From Callorhinus ursinus (taxonomy: Eukaryota; Chordata; Mammalia; Carnivora; Otariidae): a stretch of DNA of 64,000 nucleotides. Where the stretch lies: assembly GCF_003265705.1 (NCBI RefSeq), contig NW_020312904.1, forward strand, positions 1,316,844-1,380,843, in the 5' to 3' direction. Positions 22,131 to 33,055 of the stretch are shown one piece after another. The notes beneath the pieces were generated by a model. The model searched no databases. It was not told the DNA's origin and was given only the letters and a program-made list of their open reading frames with translations. The position numbers were made by a program, and so were the translations under genes. How positions within the stretch are numbered: the stretch's first letter is position 1; each line of letters begins with the position of its first letter.

Positions 22131-22527
22131 CATTTGAGATAGAGAATTCGGATACGTGATAATACAGGCATAGAAGATGAGGGGACAGATGGGGTAAGTG
22201 TTCTCAGGCACTTCCTTTATTAGGGAAGATGGTGAGAGCACCAGTGGCTATCAGACAATTCTGCGTCCAAAATGCATGTGGGAATTCTAGCACGTCTGGC
22301 AAATGACAAAATATAGCAAACAACTGTATAACTTTCAGCCAGAGGGGGAAAGTATAATAATGATAATTATCAGTGCAAAATAAAGCCAGAAATGAATGAA
22401 AGGGAACATAGAGCAGACAGACACTCACACAACCTTGTAATTAATCCCAAATGTATCATTAATTCTGTCGAATGAAGAAGAATCAAATGCTTCACTTAAA
22501 AGGCCATTAATGCTCTAACTGGATAAA
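22131..22527. other. AT-rich sequence, unassigned
   Basis: No gene or confident repeat call. It lies between the end of the old L1 and the coding-like stretch that follows. Confidence 0.4.
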
Positions 22528-22559
22528 ATAGCAACACTCATATATAGCATGTTTTAAAA

Positions 22560-23062
22560 ATTATATGTAAAACAAAAGGACATAGAAAGTTTAAAGGGAA
22601 AAAGACGGGGAACAGTAAATCATGTGAAACACTGAGCAAGATGATGTTGTTGCAGCCCCAGGAGCACCTGATGAAGAAGATGCCCCAACTCAGTGCCGAA
22701 GAAACTTGGTTTGCGGTGATGTGGGCTTCAGTCACCAGCAGATACAAAAATTCTATCAGTCCATCAAGGAAATGGACAATGTACTCAGAAGACAACAATC
22801 AGATTTATCTCAAGAGTTGTGAATTTTTTTAAATCATGGCAAACACAGGGAAAGAAAACTTCGCTCAGCTGACAAATGGTCTCTCAACCACAACAAAAAC
22901 CCAGAGCAAACACGCCAGATGACGGAGAACATTCCAAAGGTTTCTCTTTGAAATCGGAGACAAACAGGGAAACTCAAGCCATCACCACTTTTAGTCAGCG
23001 GTGCTGTAGGAACGAGCCAGAGCATAAAGACAAGAACAATAAATAAAATCTCTAAGGCCTGA
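22560..23062 (+). pseudogene. Possible decayed coding sequence or retrocopy, identity unknown
   Basis: One frame from 22628 to 23062 (145 codons) holds only two internal stops (22820 and 22949), although the region is AT-rich. The peptide has protein-like character: an acidic patch (APGAPDEEDAP), then VGFSHQQIQKFYQSIKEMD followed by NVLRRQQSDLSQEL (helical, charged), then after the first stop a basic stretch including KWSLNHNKNPEQTRQMTENI. Upstream, a different frame reads KQKDIESLKGKRRGTVNHVKH, which would join it by a frameshift near 22630. No start codon, splice sites or domain can be named, and I do not recognise the protein. It could be an old processed pseudogene or chance. Confidence 0.35.
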
Positions 23063-23190
23063 AAAGGAAGAAATAAAACTCTATTAAAGATGATACAATT
23101 GTGTACATGGAAACAAGTAATAACACTTATATCTTTTTAGAATTGATATGTCAGTTTAGTAAGGCTTACATACAAAGTCAATACAAATTA

Positions 23191-23410
23191 AGTCAATTAT
23201 ATATATTTTTGGAAGATTATTTATTTGAGAGATAGAAAGAGTGAGCAGGGGTGGGGCAGAGGCGGAGAGAGAATCCCAAGCAGACTCTGCCCTGAGCACA
23301 GAGTCAGACTGGGACCCAATCTCACGACCCCACGATCAGGACACGACCTGAAATCAAGAGTTGGGATGCCCAACCGACTGAGCCACCCAGGCGCCCCAGT
23401 CAATTATATT
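23191..23410 (-). mobile_element. Can-SINE (SINEC), minus strand
   Basis: The body is 23204-23397; the plus strand reads as tail then 'gattatttatttgagagatagaaagag' and ends 'gagccacccaggcgcccc', the reverse of the SINE head. The target-site duplication AGTCAATTATAT occurs at 23191-23202 and 23398-23409. It carries the longer internal region with the 'gagagag' segment. Moderately diverged. Confidence 0.95.
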
Positions 23411-24934
23411 TTTAGGTGTACTACAGTTAAAAAAGATTTTCTTAAAAATATAAAATGTACAAAGATATTGAGACTATAATAGCAAATCTAAAAAAAGACG
23501 TGCAGGTGGCCAGACCACTCCGTCGGCCATCAAGACGCACAGTATCTGAAAGTCCAGTAATTAAGGGAACGTGAGTAAGACTGGAGCAGGGATAATCCCA
23601 TGCAGGCTGGAACCGCACAGACACTAGGACGGCAAATGTGCCAAAGGCAATTGGGAAGAAGAGCTTCGTGATTTGGGGTGGAGAAATTTTCCCAAACCAC
23701 ACCCGTTGCACAACGAAGGAATTGAACACGCTGTACGGTGCCGTGCTCCCCATCCGTTTGCTTCTCCGTATGTGGTGAATCTCACTCACATGCCCTTCTG
23801 CCTGACACCCACCCGCACATATGGCACGATCGTGCGTGAGGTGTGATGGCGCCCGGCGCTGGTCTCCTGTGGTCCGTGTGCACGACCCTGCAGAGTCAAT
23901 CCAGTCACTGTCAGGACAGTCCATGGTCCGTGGTGGCCAAGGAGCATGGGAAGGTTTCAGCGTGGGTGCATCCTGTGTGACCTGGTGTTTGTTACGTTGG
24001 TGCTCGTTGGATAAAGTTTAATTCAGAGGCACGTCTTGTTTGATGAATTATATGCATTTTATGTATTTTTCTTTGCATCAGAACGCTTAAAAACAGTGAC
24101 ATCTAACGTCTCAATCGTAACTCTAAAATGGTTGCAAAGACGTGATTTTTGTTGCATTTCAGAAATTAAAACAAAACCGTTACATCGTTACTTAAAATTT
24201 TTGCAACAGAACCTAAATACACAGCCACGGATACGGGGCGTCATGCAGATTTTGAAGAAATTGGTAAATCATCGTTTTTCCGCTGAGGCTGTTGAGGAAG
24301 CACTGACGTTCACCCTGCTGTCGCATGCGGGCGAGGCCTCCCCCGAGTTGTACCCCGGCACGATATGGTTTATGCTTCCAGGGCTCCCTCCCACCATGAC
24401 CCCTGTCGGAACATGAATAAACACGTGTGTAAACTGCTCTCCCTCCATCCAGGTGCCGCTGGGCTCTGGCACTCACGTGTCCTCCAGGTCCAGTCACAAC
24501 CACTAACAGCAGCAGATAGAAAGCACATGACTGGGTTTTGCATTTTGACCAATACTTAGAAAAAGGAAAAAGCTGTGTGTCTCACACGTCTCCTAATACG
24601 GCAGACGCAGCTTCTGCCCACACCTAGATGGCGCCCCATGGATGACGAAGCCGTGTCGTGCATCAGTTTTATTCTTCAATTTTCTTTAATTTAGGGAACT
24701 GAGAAGGGGTCCATGTCAAAGAGATGAGGATGAAGGAAACTTTTCCATCAAATGGATTCCATTTTGTTGAAATTGTGCGTTGAGCCACATGCTGGGGGGC
24801 ACACGCCTTGCCCCGTATTCACCCCGTCTGCAGGTGGGGTTGCCCGTGATGCCCACCTGCCCCACTGTCGGCCAGCCGGGGACGCCGGCTTCCAGGTTGG
24901 GGCACAAATGGGGCATAAGTGGGACACGTGCGCC
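23411..24934. other. Unassigned sequence, mixed composition
   Basis: No gene recognised. Open frames of 160 codons (minus, 23442-23924) and 126 codons (plus, 24036-24416) are present. Neither has a domain, a homologue that I can name, or a plausible gene context. An AT-rich, repeat-free patch lies at about 24030-24260. It may be unrecognised ancient repeat. Confidence 0.4.
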
Positions 24935-25060
24935 TCGCACCCACCAGGATGGCTGATACCAGGGAACCCAGCCAACAACAAGCGTGGGTGAGCACGTGGA
25001 GGGTCTTACCGCAACCCCAGTTGGCCCCAGATCGCCCCGCCTGGTGGAGGCCCAGCCCCA
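24935..25060 (+). mobile_element. Possible L1 ORF2 3' remnant
   Basis: 'caccaggatggctgatacc' followed by 'caagcgtgggtgagcacgtggag' resembles the ORF2 tail phrase 'actaggatggctataat ... caagtgttggtgaggatgtggag' with many substitutions. Weak, short match. Confidence 0.4.
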
Positions 25061-27375
25061 GCCACGCTCTGACGTGGTGAACATAGCCATTCCTGAGTTG
25101 GGATGTGGGTTTATCCGGGGCGTCTTAGGGCAGCCCCGCCTCTACCGGTCGTCAGCCCCAGCCTCCCGCGAGTGTCCCACGGCACCCTCACACACGAGCA
25201 CTGAGAACCCGCCCTCCACCACGGCCCGGGTGCCCGGGTCAGCCCGTCCTGTGACTCCAGCCTGAGGAGGAGCGGGCAGTGCAGGCCCTGAGGGTTAGGA
25301 GGAGGGCCGCCCCAGGACCTGGTGTCTCCCTGCAGGCCTGGCTGCACCATGGGTGCCGTGGAAGGCACAGGCCTCTGCACCCTGCTCTGCCCTTCGTTCT
25401 CTCTCCTGGAGCGTGACTCCCAGTGTCTCCGGGGCCAGGGGACCCACCCTTTGACTCGTGGCAGAGGGCATCGGGTCTGCGTGCTGCCTCCGTGGGGCTC
25501 ACTTTCCCCCAGGACACTCACCTGAGCTGACACCATCACCACCAGGCAATTCGCCCCACCCTGGGTTCGGTGGCAGGCAATCAGGCTCCCACCGTTCACC
25601 GCTGTGAGCGTGGTGGTCACCTGCTCGTGAGGGCCTGGGACCCGACTCCTCGCCCCACGCCCTCGCCGGCTCCCCTGTGACAGAACACTCCCAGTGAGGG
25701 GCTTGCCTGGCTGTGCCCCCAGCTCTCAGCAGGCGGTGCTCCCCATCGGGGGGGGGTTGCTGGAGATTCTGGGGTTCGGCCACAGCCAGCTTGAGGATGC
25801 AGGGGAGGCTGGGGTGGCCGAGGACATGTGGGTGACAGGGACAGAGAGACTGAGGACAGGGCTGGGCAGCAGGTGAGGGGCCAGCTGGGAGGAGCAGGGT
25901 GAGGGAGAGGCGCATCCCCGCCGGCCCCTGCCTTCAGCCCCGTGGAGCAGAGACTCGGTTCTCCCAGGGCAGCTCCAGAAAAACACAGACAGACATTAAG
26001 GGAAACAAATCTACCTTCAAATTCCTCTGTGTTCTTAAAGACACTGGGAGGGCAGGTTTTCACTCCACATTAAATAATTCACTCCGACACCAGAAAAACC
26101 ACAGTCTGTGTTCTTCCAACGGCCACAGAAGAGCGCGTGAACAGTCAGGGCTGGAGTGAGTGGGAAGGAGGCTCTTTGCTCTGCTCGGGACTGGCCTCCA
26201 GCCTCTGCAAACCCCGCGGGTCCAGCCTCCGGCCGCTCCCACTGGGAGCCTCTGGGGAGGAAATGTCTGAGGTCGCAGACAGGTTAATAAGACGGTCTGC
26301 ACAAAGCAATCTCAGGTGACCCGGCCCCATCCCTTTCTTTGACTTCGGGACCCAATTCTCGGGAATATGATTGCTTTATCCATTAATCTCCGGGAGCTCA
26401 GGCTCTGAGCCAACCAAGTCCCCGCTGGGGGCAACCACAGGTGCACACCGCATGGAAGGTGCGCCAGTGGAACCCGACGCCCGGGGCACGCTCCAGTTCT
26501 CCTTTAAAAAATGATGCTGAGGCGCTCCACGGCTTGCTCCCTGACCCCCAAACCCACAGACTTGGGAGCCTGGGGGCGGCCGGCACCTCCTCTTTCACGC
26601 CTGAGGACACAGGCACCCCGCCTGCAGGTCCAGCCGCCTGAGCTCAGCCCGCCCATCCGCAGGGCCTGGTTCTGCCCACACACACCTGCTTCCTTCAGCA
26701 AAGCCTGTGCTGGGGTCCAGGTACGGGGGGTCAGCGGAGACCCTACTTGAGGGGATGCTCGGGGGTCAGGCGGGCACGTGGGTGGCCAGCTCCCTCCTCT
26801 CCTGGAGAAAGCTCCCGTGGCAGGAGGAGAGGGTAGGGACGGGGACTGTGACGTGGTGGGGGGTGGAGTTGCGGGCGCAATCCCACGTGGCTCAGACAGA
26901 CAAGGCCCTGGTCACAGCACCGGAGGGGTGGAGGAGGAGGTCCAGCAGAGGAGTCCGGTCAGGCGTGCATGGGGGCAGCCTGCCATCGTCAGCCCACCGG
27001 GGATGCGCCCACCCTGGAATCAGACATGTCTGCGCCCCAGCCTGGACACCCGATGCCACCGTTCACCCATGCCAGGCCAAGAGCCTGATGCTCTCTCGAG
27101 CCCACTCTCCCTGGAGCAGTCCTGCCCATGGGTTGGCCTCGGTGGCCTGCCCCAGCCAGCCCTTCCCTAGCTCTCTGCTCCAGGTGGCTGCTATCTGTGG
27201 CCGGATCCTGCAGGGGCTGCCGGTCTGTTCCCTGCACAGAGGCATGGGTCAGACCATCCCCCTGCTCATCATCCCATGGGGACTGCATCTCACACAGAGG
27301 GAAACCCAACATCCTCACTTGGTGGCCCCTGGGACCTGCCTGATCCTGTCACCCCCTCCAGCCCCACCAGCCTCG
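25061..27375. other. GC-rich unique DNA, no gene seen
   Basis: Overlapping chance frames on both strands, up to 272 codons (plus, 26707-27525), show no domain. No repeat recognised with confidence. Confidence 0.5.
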
Positions 27376-27379
27376 TGTC

Positions 27380-27655
27380 TCTTCCTCTGGATACAGCCTG
27401 TTCCCCAAAGCCTCAGGGCCCTGCCCCGCTGTGCCCACCTTCCTCCTCCTATCCAGTCACGTGACTTGCTCTTGCAAAAGTCACCTCCTCAGAGAGGCCC
27501 TCCAGGACTACAGTATGGAAGCTAACCCCTCTGCCCTGCTGAGCTCCTCCCCTGCTTTTTCTTTCTTTCCAAGCGCTTTACCTCGTTCTGTTCTTTATTT
27601 GCCCTTCGCCTTACTAACCCAGCCGCTTCCCTCTCTGTCCTACAAGCTGCAGGCG
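27380..27655 (+). mobile_element. Ancient L2 LINE 3'-end fragment
   Basis: 'gtcacctcctcagagaggccctccaggac' near 27479, then a pyrimidine-rich stretch, then 'ctttacctcgttctgttctttattt' near 27577 follow the remembered L2 3' end ('gtcacctcctcagagaggccttccctgac ... ttttattttcttcatagc'). An ancient non-LTR element of mammals, no coding capacity. Confidence 0.7.
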
Positions 27656-27734
27656 CGAATGGGCACGTCCACCCTCTCCCCACTCCGCAGGGAGCCTTCA
27701 CAGGTGCTGCCCAGAGTCCTGATAGGTGGACTGA

Positions 27735-27835
27735 GCACCTGCCATGGGCTGGCACCAGGCCGCACCACGTCCTTGAATCGTGCCAACAAACCTGAGCCGG
27801 GAGCTGCCTGCGTCCTCGGGTAGCACCCCCGCCCC
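27735..27835 (+). mobile_element. Possible MIR SINE remnant
   Basis: 'gactgagcacctgccatgggctggcaccagg' resembles the 5' part of MIR ('ttgagcacctactatgtgccaggcac'). Short and weak. Confidence 0.4.
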
Positions 27836-28059
27836 CTCTGCCCCGCCCCTGCGCACTGCGGACTGGGAGGCCTGGGGGCCCTGGGGGGAGCCTGGTGAGA
27901 AACCCCACAGTCCGAGGCTGCCTCGGGCCCCGAGTGACACATCCGTCTTCATATCACTCGACCGACCGCAGTCCGGATGTCCTGCCACGTAAGCGCGGCG
28001 CGGGAATGCAAACAGGACGCGAGGCCGTAATTGCTCCGTGAAATCTGTGTCCCCTTCCT

Positions 28060-28530
28060 GACATGCATTCTGCCCACTCAACTAATCATTAACTGATAGA
28101 TTGCTGCATGGGGATAATATCTCTAATATGTAATGCAATTTCCAGAGCATAGAAGTGCTTATGGACAGAGCTGCTATCGGGGGTCAGAGACCTGCTCGGA
28201 AATTGATGAAGAAACTCCATTGCGGAGCGTGAAAGAGGCGGCTGCGCCTGCGGGCCTGGTGCGCAGCGTTTATCTATGCAGAAGACGTATTTGTAAATCA
28301 AGGAGAAAGGAAAATCGATGCATTTGCATCTTTTCTCGCTCAAAAGCCCATTAGATGTACTTTATTTAATGTGAGGCCTATTTTCCGTCCATCACTTTGG
28401 GTGATGCATACGGGTCAGGACTCACCAATAATTTTAATCTCCTAAAAGCACATTTCTATGCTAATTTTTAATTACAATTAGTGGCAATGTCAGCTGTTAG
28501 CTTTGGTGACTGACTTAATGACCTGCCCGT
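28060..28530. promoter_or_regulatory. Candidate developmental enhancer / conserved non-coding island
   Basis: About 470 bp free of recognisable repeats, AT-leaning within GC-rich flanks, and dense in transcription-factor cores. It has an octamer ATTTGCAT at 28322-28329 directly after ATCGATGC (POU class). It has a cluster of TAAT homeodomain cores: TAATCATTAA at 28083-28092, AATAATTTTAATC at about 28428, and TAATTTTTAATTACAATTAG at 28462-28481. It also has TGACTTAATGACC near 28508. This layout is typical of deeply conserved enhancers in gene deserts. Conservation and activity are inferred, not seen. Confidence 0.45.
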
Positions 28531-29369
28531 ACTACTCCTCTGATGAGAGGTTCCAGGGAGAGGTCCCCGGAAACAGCCACGTGGATTTTAAGTGGCACGC
28601 ACGACACAGCTCATGCATCTGACGTGGCGCGTCCATGGAAAGACCAGTATGGCTGGTCACCCCCATTCTGTCCTCAGTGCCACTCCGTCTTCCCCTCCTC
28701 TTGAACCCGCTCGGCTTCCAAGGAGCTCTCGGCCCATCCTTGTCACCTGGGCCTCGAGCAGGACCTCGGCGACAGCAGCTTTGCAATGGGCCACGGCAGA
28801 GCCTGGTTCTGGCTCTCAGGTCTGGGCCCTGATCAGCCGCAGTGGCCTCTGCCTTTGAGAAGGAGAATCCAGAAACAAATTCTAGCCCTTCAGAATTTCC
28901 CCGGGAACTCTGAGGTCGCCATGCTGACTTGAAGCTGACACTGTAATGGGTTCATGAGTGAAGGCCTGTCACGTGGACAGGTGGGAAGGAACATGACCTG
29001 GAGTGGCTGCATGGAGTCCGGGCGGATGGTCTTCGCGGGCACTCGTCTCCCTGTACCACTCCTCCGCATAAGAGCTGGAACCGTTCCTCCTGCCCTGGCC
29101 TCTGGGCTGGCCAGACACCACTGTGGGCACGTGAGTGGGGACCCAGGCATGAGGAGCAGGCGAGGCCCGGGCTCTGGTGGCAGCCCATCCAGACCATCAG
29201 AAGACCAAGGCCACACGGAGAACTGTGCCCCACCCCAGCCGAGGCACCCAGGACGACCCCGTGGGGATGGGCGAGGGGCCAGCAGGTTGACTCCTCCGGC
29301 ACACCCCCGCTCACCGCCCAGGCCAGGCCAGAGCCCCCCCAACATTCCCTTCAATATCTGAGGCTCCCT
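28531..29369. other. GC-rich unique DNA, no gene seen
   Basis: Separates two AT-rich islands. Overlapping chance frames only. Confidence 0.5.
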
Positions 29370-29540
29370 TCATAATGGAAGCTGACAGAATGCAAATGAG
29401 TTTCTAAAGGAACCAGCAAAAGTGGCAATTTTTCTCATTTAATCTTTGGATGAGCTGTCTGTCTTGCAGGCACACAGTCTCATTAGCATTCGGAGATTAA
29501 TTTTGTCCATCAACATGAGCTTATTGGTTTGAGTGAGGTT
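29370..29540. promoter_or_regulatory. Candidate conserved non-coding island
   Basis: About 170 bp AT-leaning, repeat-free. It contains an octamer ATGCAAAT at 29390-29397, 'CATTTAATCTTTGG' near 29438, 'CTCATTAGCATTCGG' near 29479 and 'GATTAATTTTG' near 29495. Lies 0.9 kb from the island at 28060-28530, in similar style. Regulatory role is inference. Confidence 0.4.
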
Positions 29541-29984
29541 TGGGGGACGTCCTGGGGGTGAGGCCGGCTCCCCCTGCAGAGGCCAAGACGTGGCCGGCAG
29601 AGCGGTCCTGATAGCAACAAGCCACCCTCTGTGGCACCTCTGTGCACGGGCCCTACAGGAGAAGCCGCCTGGCGAGCTCACGGCCTGCAGGACAGTAAGC
29701 ACAGAGGCAGAGGGCCTGGGGTCCCGGCTTCCAGGCTGACCTCCCCGGCGAGGGGAGGGGATCCCAGGCCCACACCTGTGGTGCAATCCCACGCCTGCCA
29801 CGTGCTGTCTTAGGATGGTCGGGGCCAGGTGGGCAGACTGCCAAAGAAAGGCAAAGGCCAGCAGACCCTGCGGGACAACGGGTCCCTGGGGGCCGCAGAG
29901 ACCCTCCAACATGGGCTCATGGCCCAGGGACGAGGGGCGGCTCCAGGACCGAGTAGGTGCCCCTTGTGGACTCCTTAGTGGTCC
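29541..29984. other. GC-rich unique DNA, no gene seen
   Basis: No repeat or gene recognised. Confidence 0.5.
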
Positions 29985-30200
29985 ATGTGCACCAAGCATA
30001 TCACTTCCATTACTGCGTTCCATCCACACAGAAGCCCTCTGAAGGGCAGCACTGACCCCACTTTACAGAGACAGAGACCCCGACTCGGACAGGAGCAGCC
30101 TCTCCAAGGGCACCTGGCCCTCCGTGGTGCAGCCGAGTTGCGATTTCAACCTAGATCTGTGTGATTCCAAACTCCACGCCCTCGGTCTCAGTGGACAACT
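29985..30200 (+). mobile_element. MIR SINE, nearly full length
   Basis: Ordered landmarks: 'cactttacagagacagagacc' near 30058 (core 'cattttacagatgaggaaac'), 'ctccaagggcacctggccc' (ancestral 'cccaaggtcacacagc'), 'gcgatttcaacctagatctgtgtgattcc' (ancestral 'ggattcgaacccaggtctgtctgactcc'), then 'gccctcggtctc'. A clear though diverged MIR. Confidence 0.8.
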
Positions 30201-30654
30201 CCTCTGGGCCACGACGCCAGTCATCGTGCTGTGGGAATGATGAGACGTGGGAGCTGCTCTTGGAGGACCAGTGTAGACTGGCTCAACAAGTGTAGACTGC
30301 CATCATGGCACCGAGACGCAAGCTGAGCTCAGGCACCACGCGGGCTGCCTACCACGGCAGAGCCAGACCTGGATGCTGAGCGCCCGCCACGTGCCCCCAA
30401 CCTGGGGCCAAGCTCCATCTGCCAATCTGATGGGTGGTCTTCACCTGCAGCAAGACACGAGCACACACGCAGGGCTGTGGGCAACGCGACCCTGCACAGA
30501 TGTCTCCCTGAGTAAATTCATGCGCAACACTATCGACACCGGCTGAGAAAATTTAGCGAGGTCTGAGATCAGCAACCATTCCCAAAGGCGCAAACAAATG
30601 TGCACGGTGCGATCTGAGCCCCAGCGCTGCTGGGCTCCACGGGAGGAAGGGGGT

Positions 30655-30850
30655 GTTTACGGAGCACCTTCCACGTGCCACGGGGGGCTCACTGTCCAGG
30701 GATCACACCGTACCACCCCTGCAGTCCCCCAGGGGACACAGGCCGTCATCCACCAGGTCCACACGGGGGAGGCCACGTCATAGGAAGCTGCCCAAAGTCC
30801 CACAGCAGGGCGATGGCAGCACCATGGCCACGTCGGGATGTGGCAGCCCA
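30655..30850 (+). mobile_element. MIR SINE
   Basis: 'tttacggagcaccttccacgtgcca' near 30656 is followed by 'ggaagctgcccaaagtcccacagcagg' near 30782. These match the 5' third ('ttattgagcacctactatgtgcca') and the core ('ttgcccaaggtcacacagc') of MIR in the right order. Confidence 0.65.
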
Positions 30851-31516
30851 GCCGACAACCCACAGTTCATGCTGCCATTCTGAGCTGCTCCTTCAGCAGA
30901 ATGTACAGAAAGAGTGAGTTTTGTGGAACATCGCAGAAAGCCAGCAAACCAGACGCGATGACAAGGGTTTCCATTTTCATGACCACGAAAAACCTGAATA
31001 ACCTGGAAATTCTCCGACCACAGAGCCCTGGAGACATGGGGGCGGGACAAACAGCCGCATAAACCAAAGTGTCCGTGGTTGGGTGGGATCCCGGCAGCAG
31101 TGCTGTTTGTTTGTCCCCAAGTTGCCCACAGAAGCAAGCAGGCTAGAACAGCCACAGCAGAATCCCACGGACGGCCCTAAATGATGCCACTGAGCCAGAC
31201 ACCTCTGCTCATCTCAGGATGTGCGTGGATGACGTTGGGACCACACGGACCTCAAGGATGCTCGGATGCAGAGAGAGGAGGAAGGGCAGGGAGAGCCCCC
31301 GTGCTCAGAGGCAAAGGTGCAGAAAGCTGCATCTGTGGATGGGATACATTCTTTAGATGGGTCCGGACCTGCTTCCCAACTTGGAAGGGCAGGGCTGAGG
31401 CCTTGGGGGCCTTCCCAGCAGTGGGCGCATCCACAGGTCCACGGCAGTGTCCCAGACGGATGTGCTCCCTCACGCCCTTGCTGCTGCCCCTGGCGGCTCT
31501 CAGACCCCCCCACCCC

Positions 31517-31517
<1 letters not shown>
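30851..31517. other. Unique DNA, no gene seen
   Basis: No gene or confident repeat. Leads into a pure dinucleotide microsatellite. Confidence 0.5.

Positions 31518-31563
<46 letters not shown>
31518..31563. repeat. (AC)23 microsatellite
   Basis: Forty-six bases of uninterrupted AC units. Perfect arrays of this length are usually polymorphic in mammals. Several antisense frames made of valine/cysteine runs arise from it and are not genes. Confidence 0.97.
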
Positions 31564-31565
<2 letters not shown>

Positions 31566-31970
31566 CTTGGGCCTGGTGTGTGCAGACAGCAGGCGTGCAT
31601 GCACTGGCCCTCATTGGCCCCCACACTGAACACATTAAACATGCCCGACTGCGACCCTAAGAGAAGCTGGGGGACAGGCGCTCCCTGGGCCCCATTTGCC
31701 ATCACAAACCACACCTCGGCCCATCCCTCCGCTCGGGTCTCATGCCCCCGAAGGGGGCCTCCCTGCCCTGCCCTTGGCCTCCCTACATCACCTTGGATGA
31801 AGGGCAAATAGGCTGACCAAGGGGCCACCCTGGGTTACAGTGATGGTGGGTCTCACCCAATTTGGGAAAGTCACAAAGACCTCTAAAGAGGAAATCAGTA
31901 GAAAACAGCACAAATGCAAACATCTCAGAGTGAATGGGCAGGAGGGCTCGTCTGCTGCTGTCAGGGGCTC
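31564..31970. other. Unique DNA, no gene seen
   Basis: No repeat or gene recognised. Confidence 0.5.
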
Positions 31971-31979
31971 ATGGAATCC

Positions 31980-32250
31980 TGTTCCGACAGCCCATTAAGG
32001 AGCTCCCGGCCGCTTTGGTGCATCTGCGCATTTTATTTTCCTGCTCTGATTGAGCCAGGCACTGTGGTTTCCCGGCTTGAGGCTGTGGCTGAGCACTCTG
32101 ATGGACGGTAACGGGCAACTGGAGGAGAGGATAATCTTTTAATGTTCTCCAAGAGGCCTCAATTGAAACCGTTCTTTATTAATACACCTGAGGAGTCAAA
32201 TCTCTGCTTATCCTCAATTCAGAAGAATGCTTGATGAGAAGGTTTTGTGA
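31980..32250. promoter_or_regulatory. Candidate conserved non-coding island
   Basis: Repeat-free, AT-leaning stretch with 'GATAATCTTTTAATGTTC' near 32129, 'TTTATTAATACACCTG' near 32175 and 'CATTTTATTTTCCTGC' near 32028. Similar in style to the islands at 28-29.5 kb. Regulatory role is inference only. Confidence 0.35.
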
Positions 32251-32984
32251 CTGGCTCCAGGGGGGACCAGCAGGTATAAATCCAGCTCTTTGTAGAGGAG
32301 GACGGGGTGGCCCAGGTCAGGGGTGCGGGGGGGTTCGTGGGCTGGGCGGCGTTCGGGCTCCTGCCCAGTGTGGGCATGCACCTGCAGGAGCAGAGGGGAG
32401 GCAGACCCAGCCTCATGTTCACTGGCATCCTCGTGGCTCAGGCACGGTCTGGGGGTCTCACCAACCCTGTTAGCCCACAGTGAGGCTCACACCCAGCCCA
32501 GCTGCTGGGACCTTTAACTCCTGAGAGGCTGAGGTTCAGACCAGAGCAGGGTGTCTATGCCCTGGGGCCTTTGCAGGACCGGGTTGATGAAACTGAAGAG
32601 GGAAGCTTCCTGGAGGAAGTGGCACAGGCTGAGGGCTGGCCTGCTGGGGAAGGGCACCAACAGCTGCAAAGCCCTCAGCCAGTGCCCTTCCCCTACTCTG
32701 GGATGGGGCTCAGGGGAGTCCTGGAGAAGCTTCCAGAAGGGTTTCTTGCTTCTCATCCTCACCTGCATTTGCTCACTGGGCAGGTGTGGCAGGTGGGGGG
32801 AGGTCCACTGGGCGAGGGTACCCAGCAGAATGTAGGGGCACCCAACTGGGACAACCACCATGAGGCGCTCCCAGACGGGGTGGTGGGGAAGGCTTTCAAG
32901 GCAGCTAACCGAGAGCATGGCAGAGAGAAAGCAGTGAAGCATGGCATGGGAAATCCAGAAGCGGCCATGGGTTTGGGTCACCCA

Positions 32985-33055
32985 GCCAAACTGGATTTTA
33001 ATCCCAGAAAAGCTGACTCGCTGATGACCTTGGGCACATCACCTTGTTCCTGAGC
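32985..33055 (-). mobile_element. MIR SINE remnant
   Basis: 'ctggattttaatcccagaaaagctgac' then 'gatgaccttgggcacatcacc' match the antisense MIR phrases 'ctgggttcaaatcccagctctgcc' and 'gtgaccttgggcaagtcac'. Confidence 0.6.

Noticed and set aside
23442..23924. 160-codon minus-strand frame with a hydrophobic stretch (KLFFPIAFGTFAVLVSV) faintly like a nucleotide-sugar transporter
   Set aside because: The resemblance is short, has no support outside one segment and no matching codon order; not enough to call a pseudogene.
24036..24416. 126-codon plus-strand frame in an AT-rich patch
   Set aside because: No domain, no homologue I can name and no gene context.
26707..27525. 272-codon open frame, plus strand
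   Set aside because: No domain or exon signals; its 3' end runs into an L2 fragment.
31214..31828. 204-codon minus-strand frame across the microsatellite
   Set aside because: Contains a run of cysteine/valine encoded by (AC)23; no domain.
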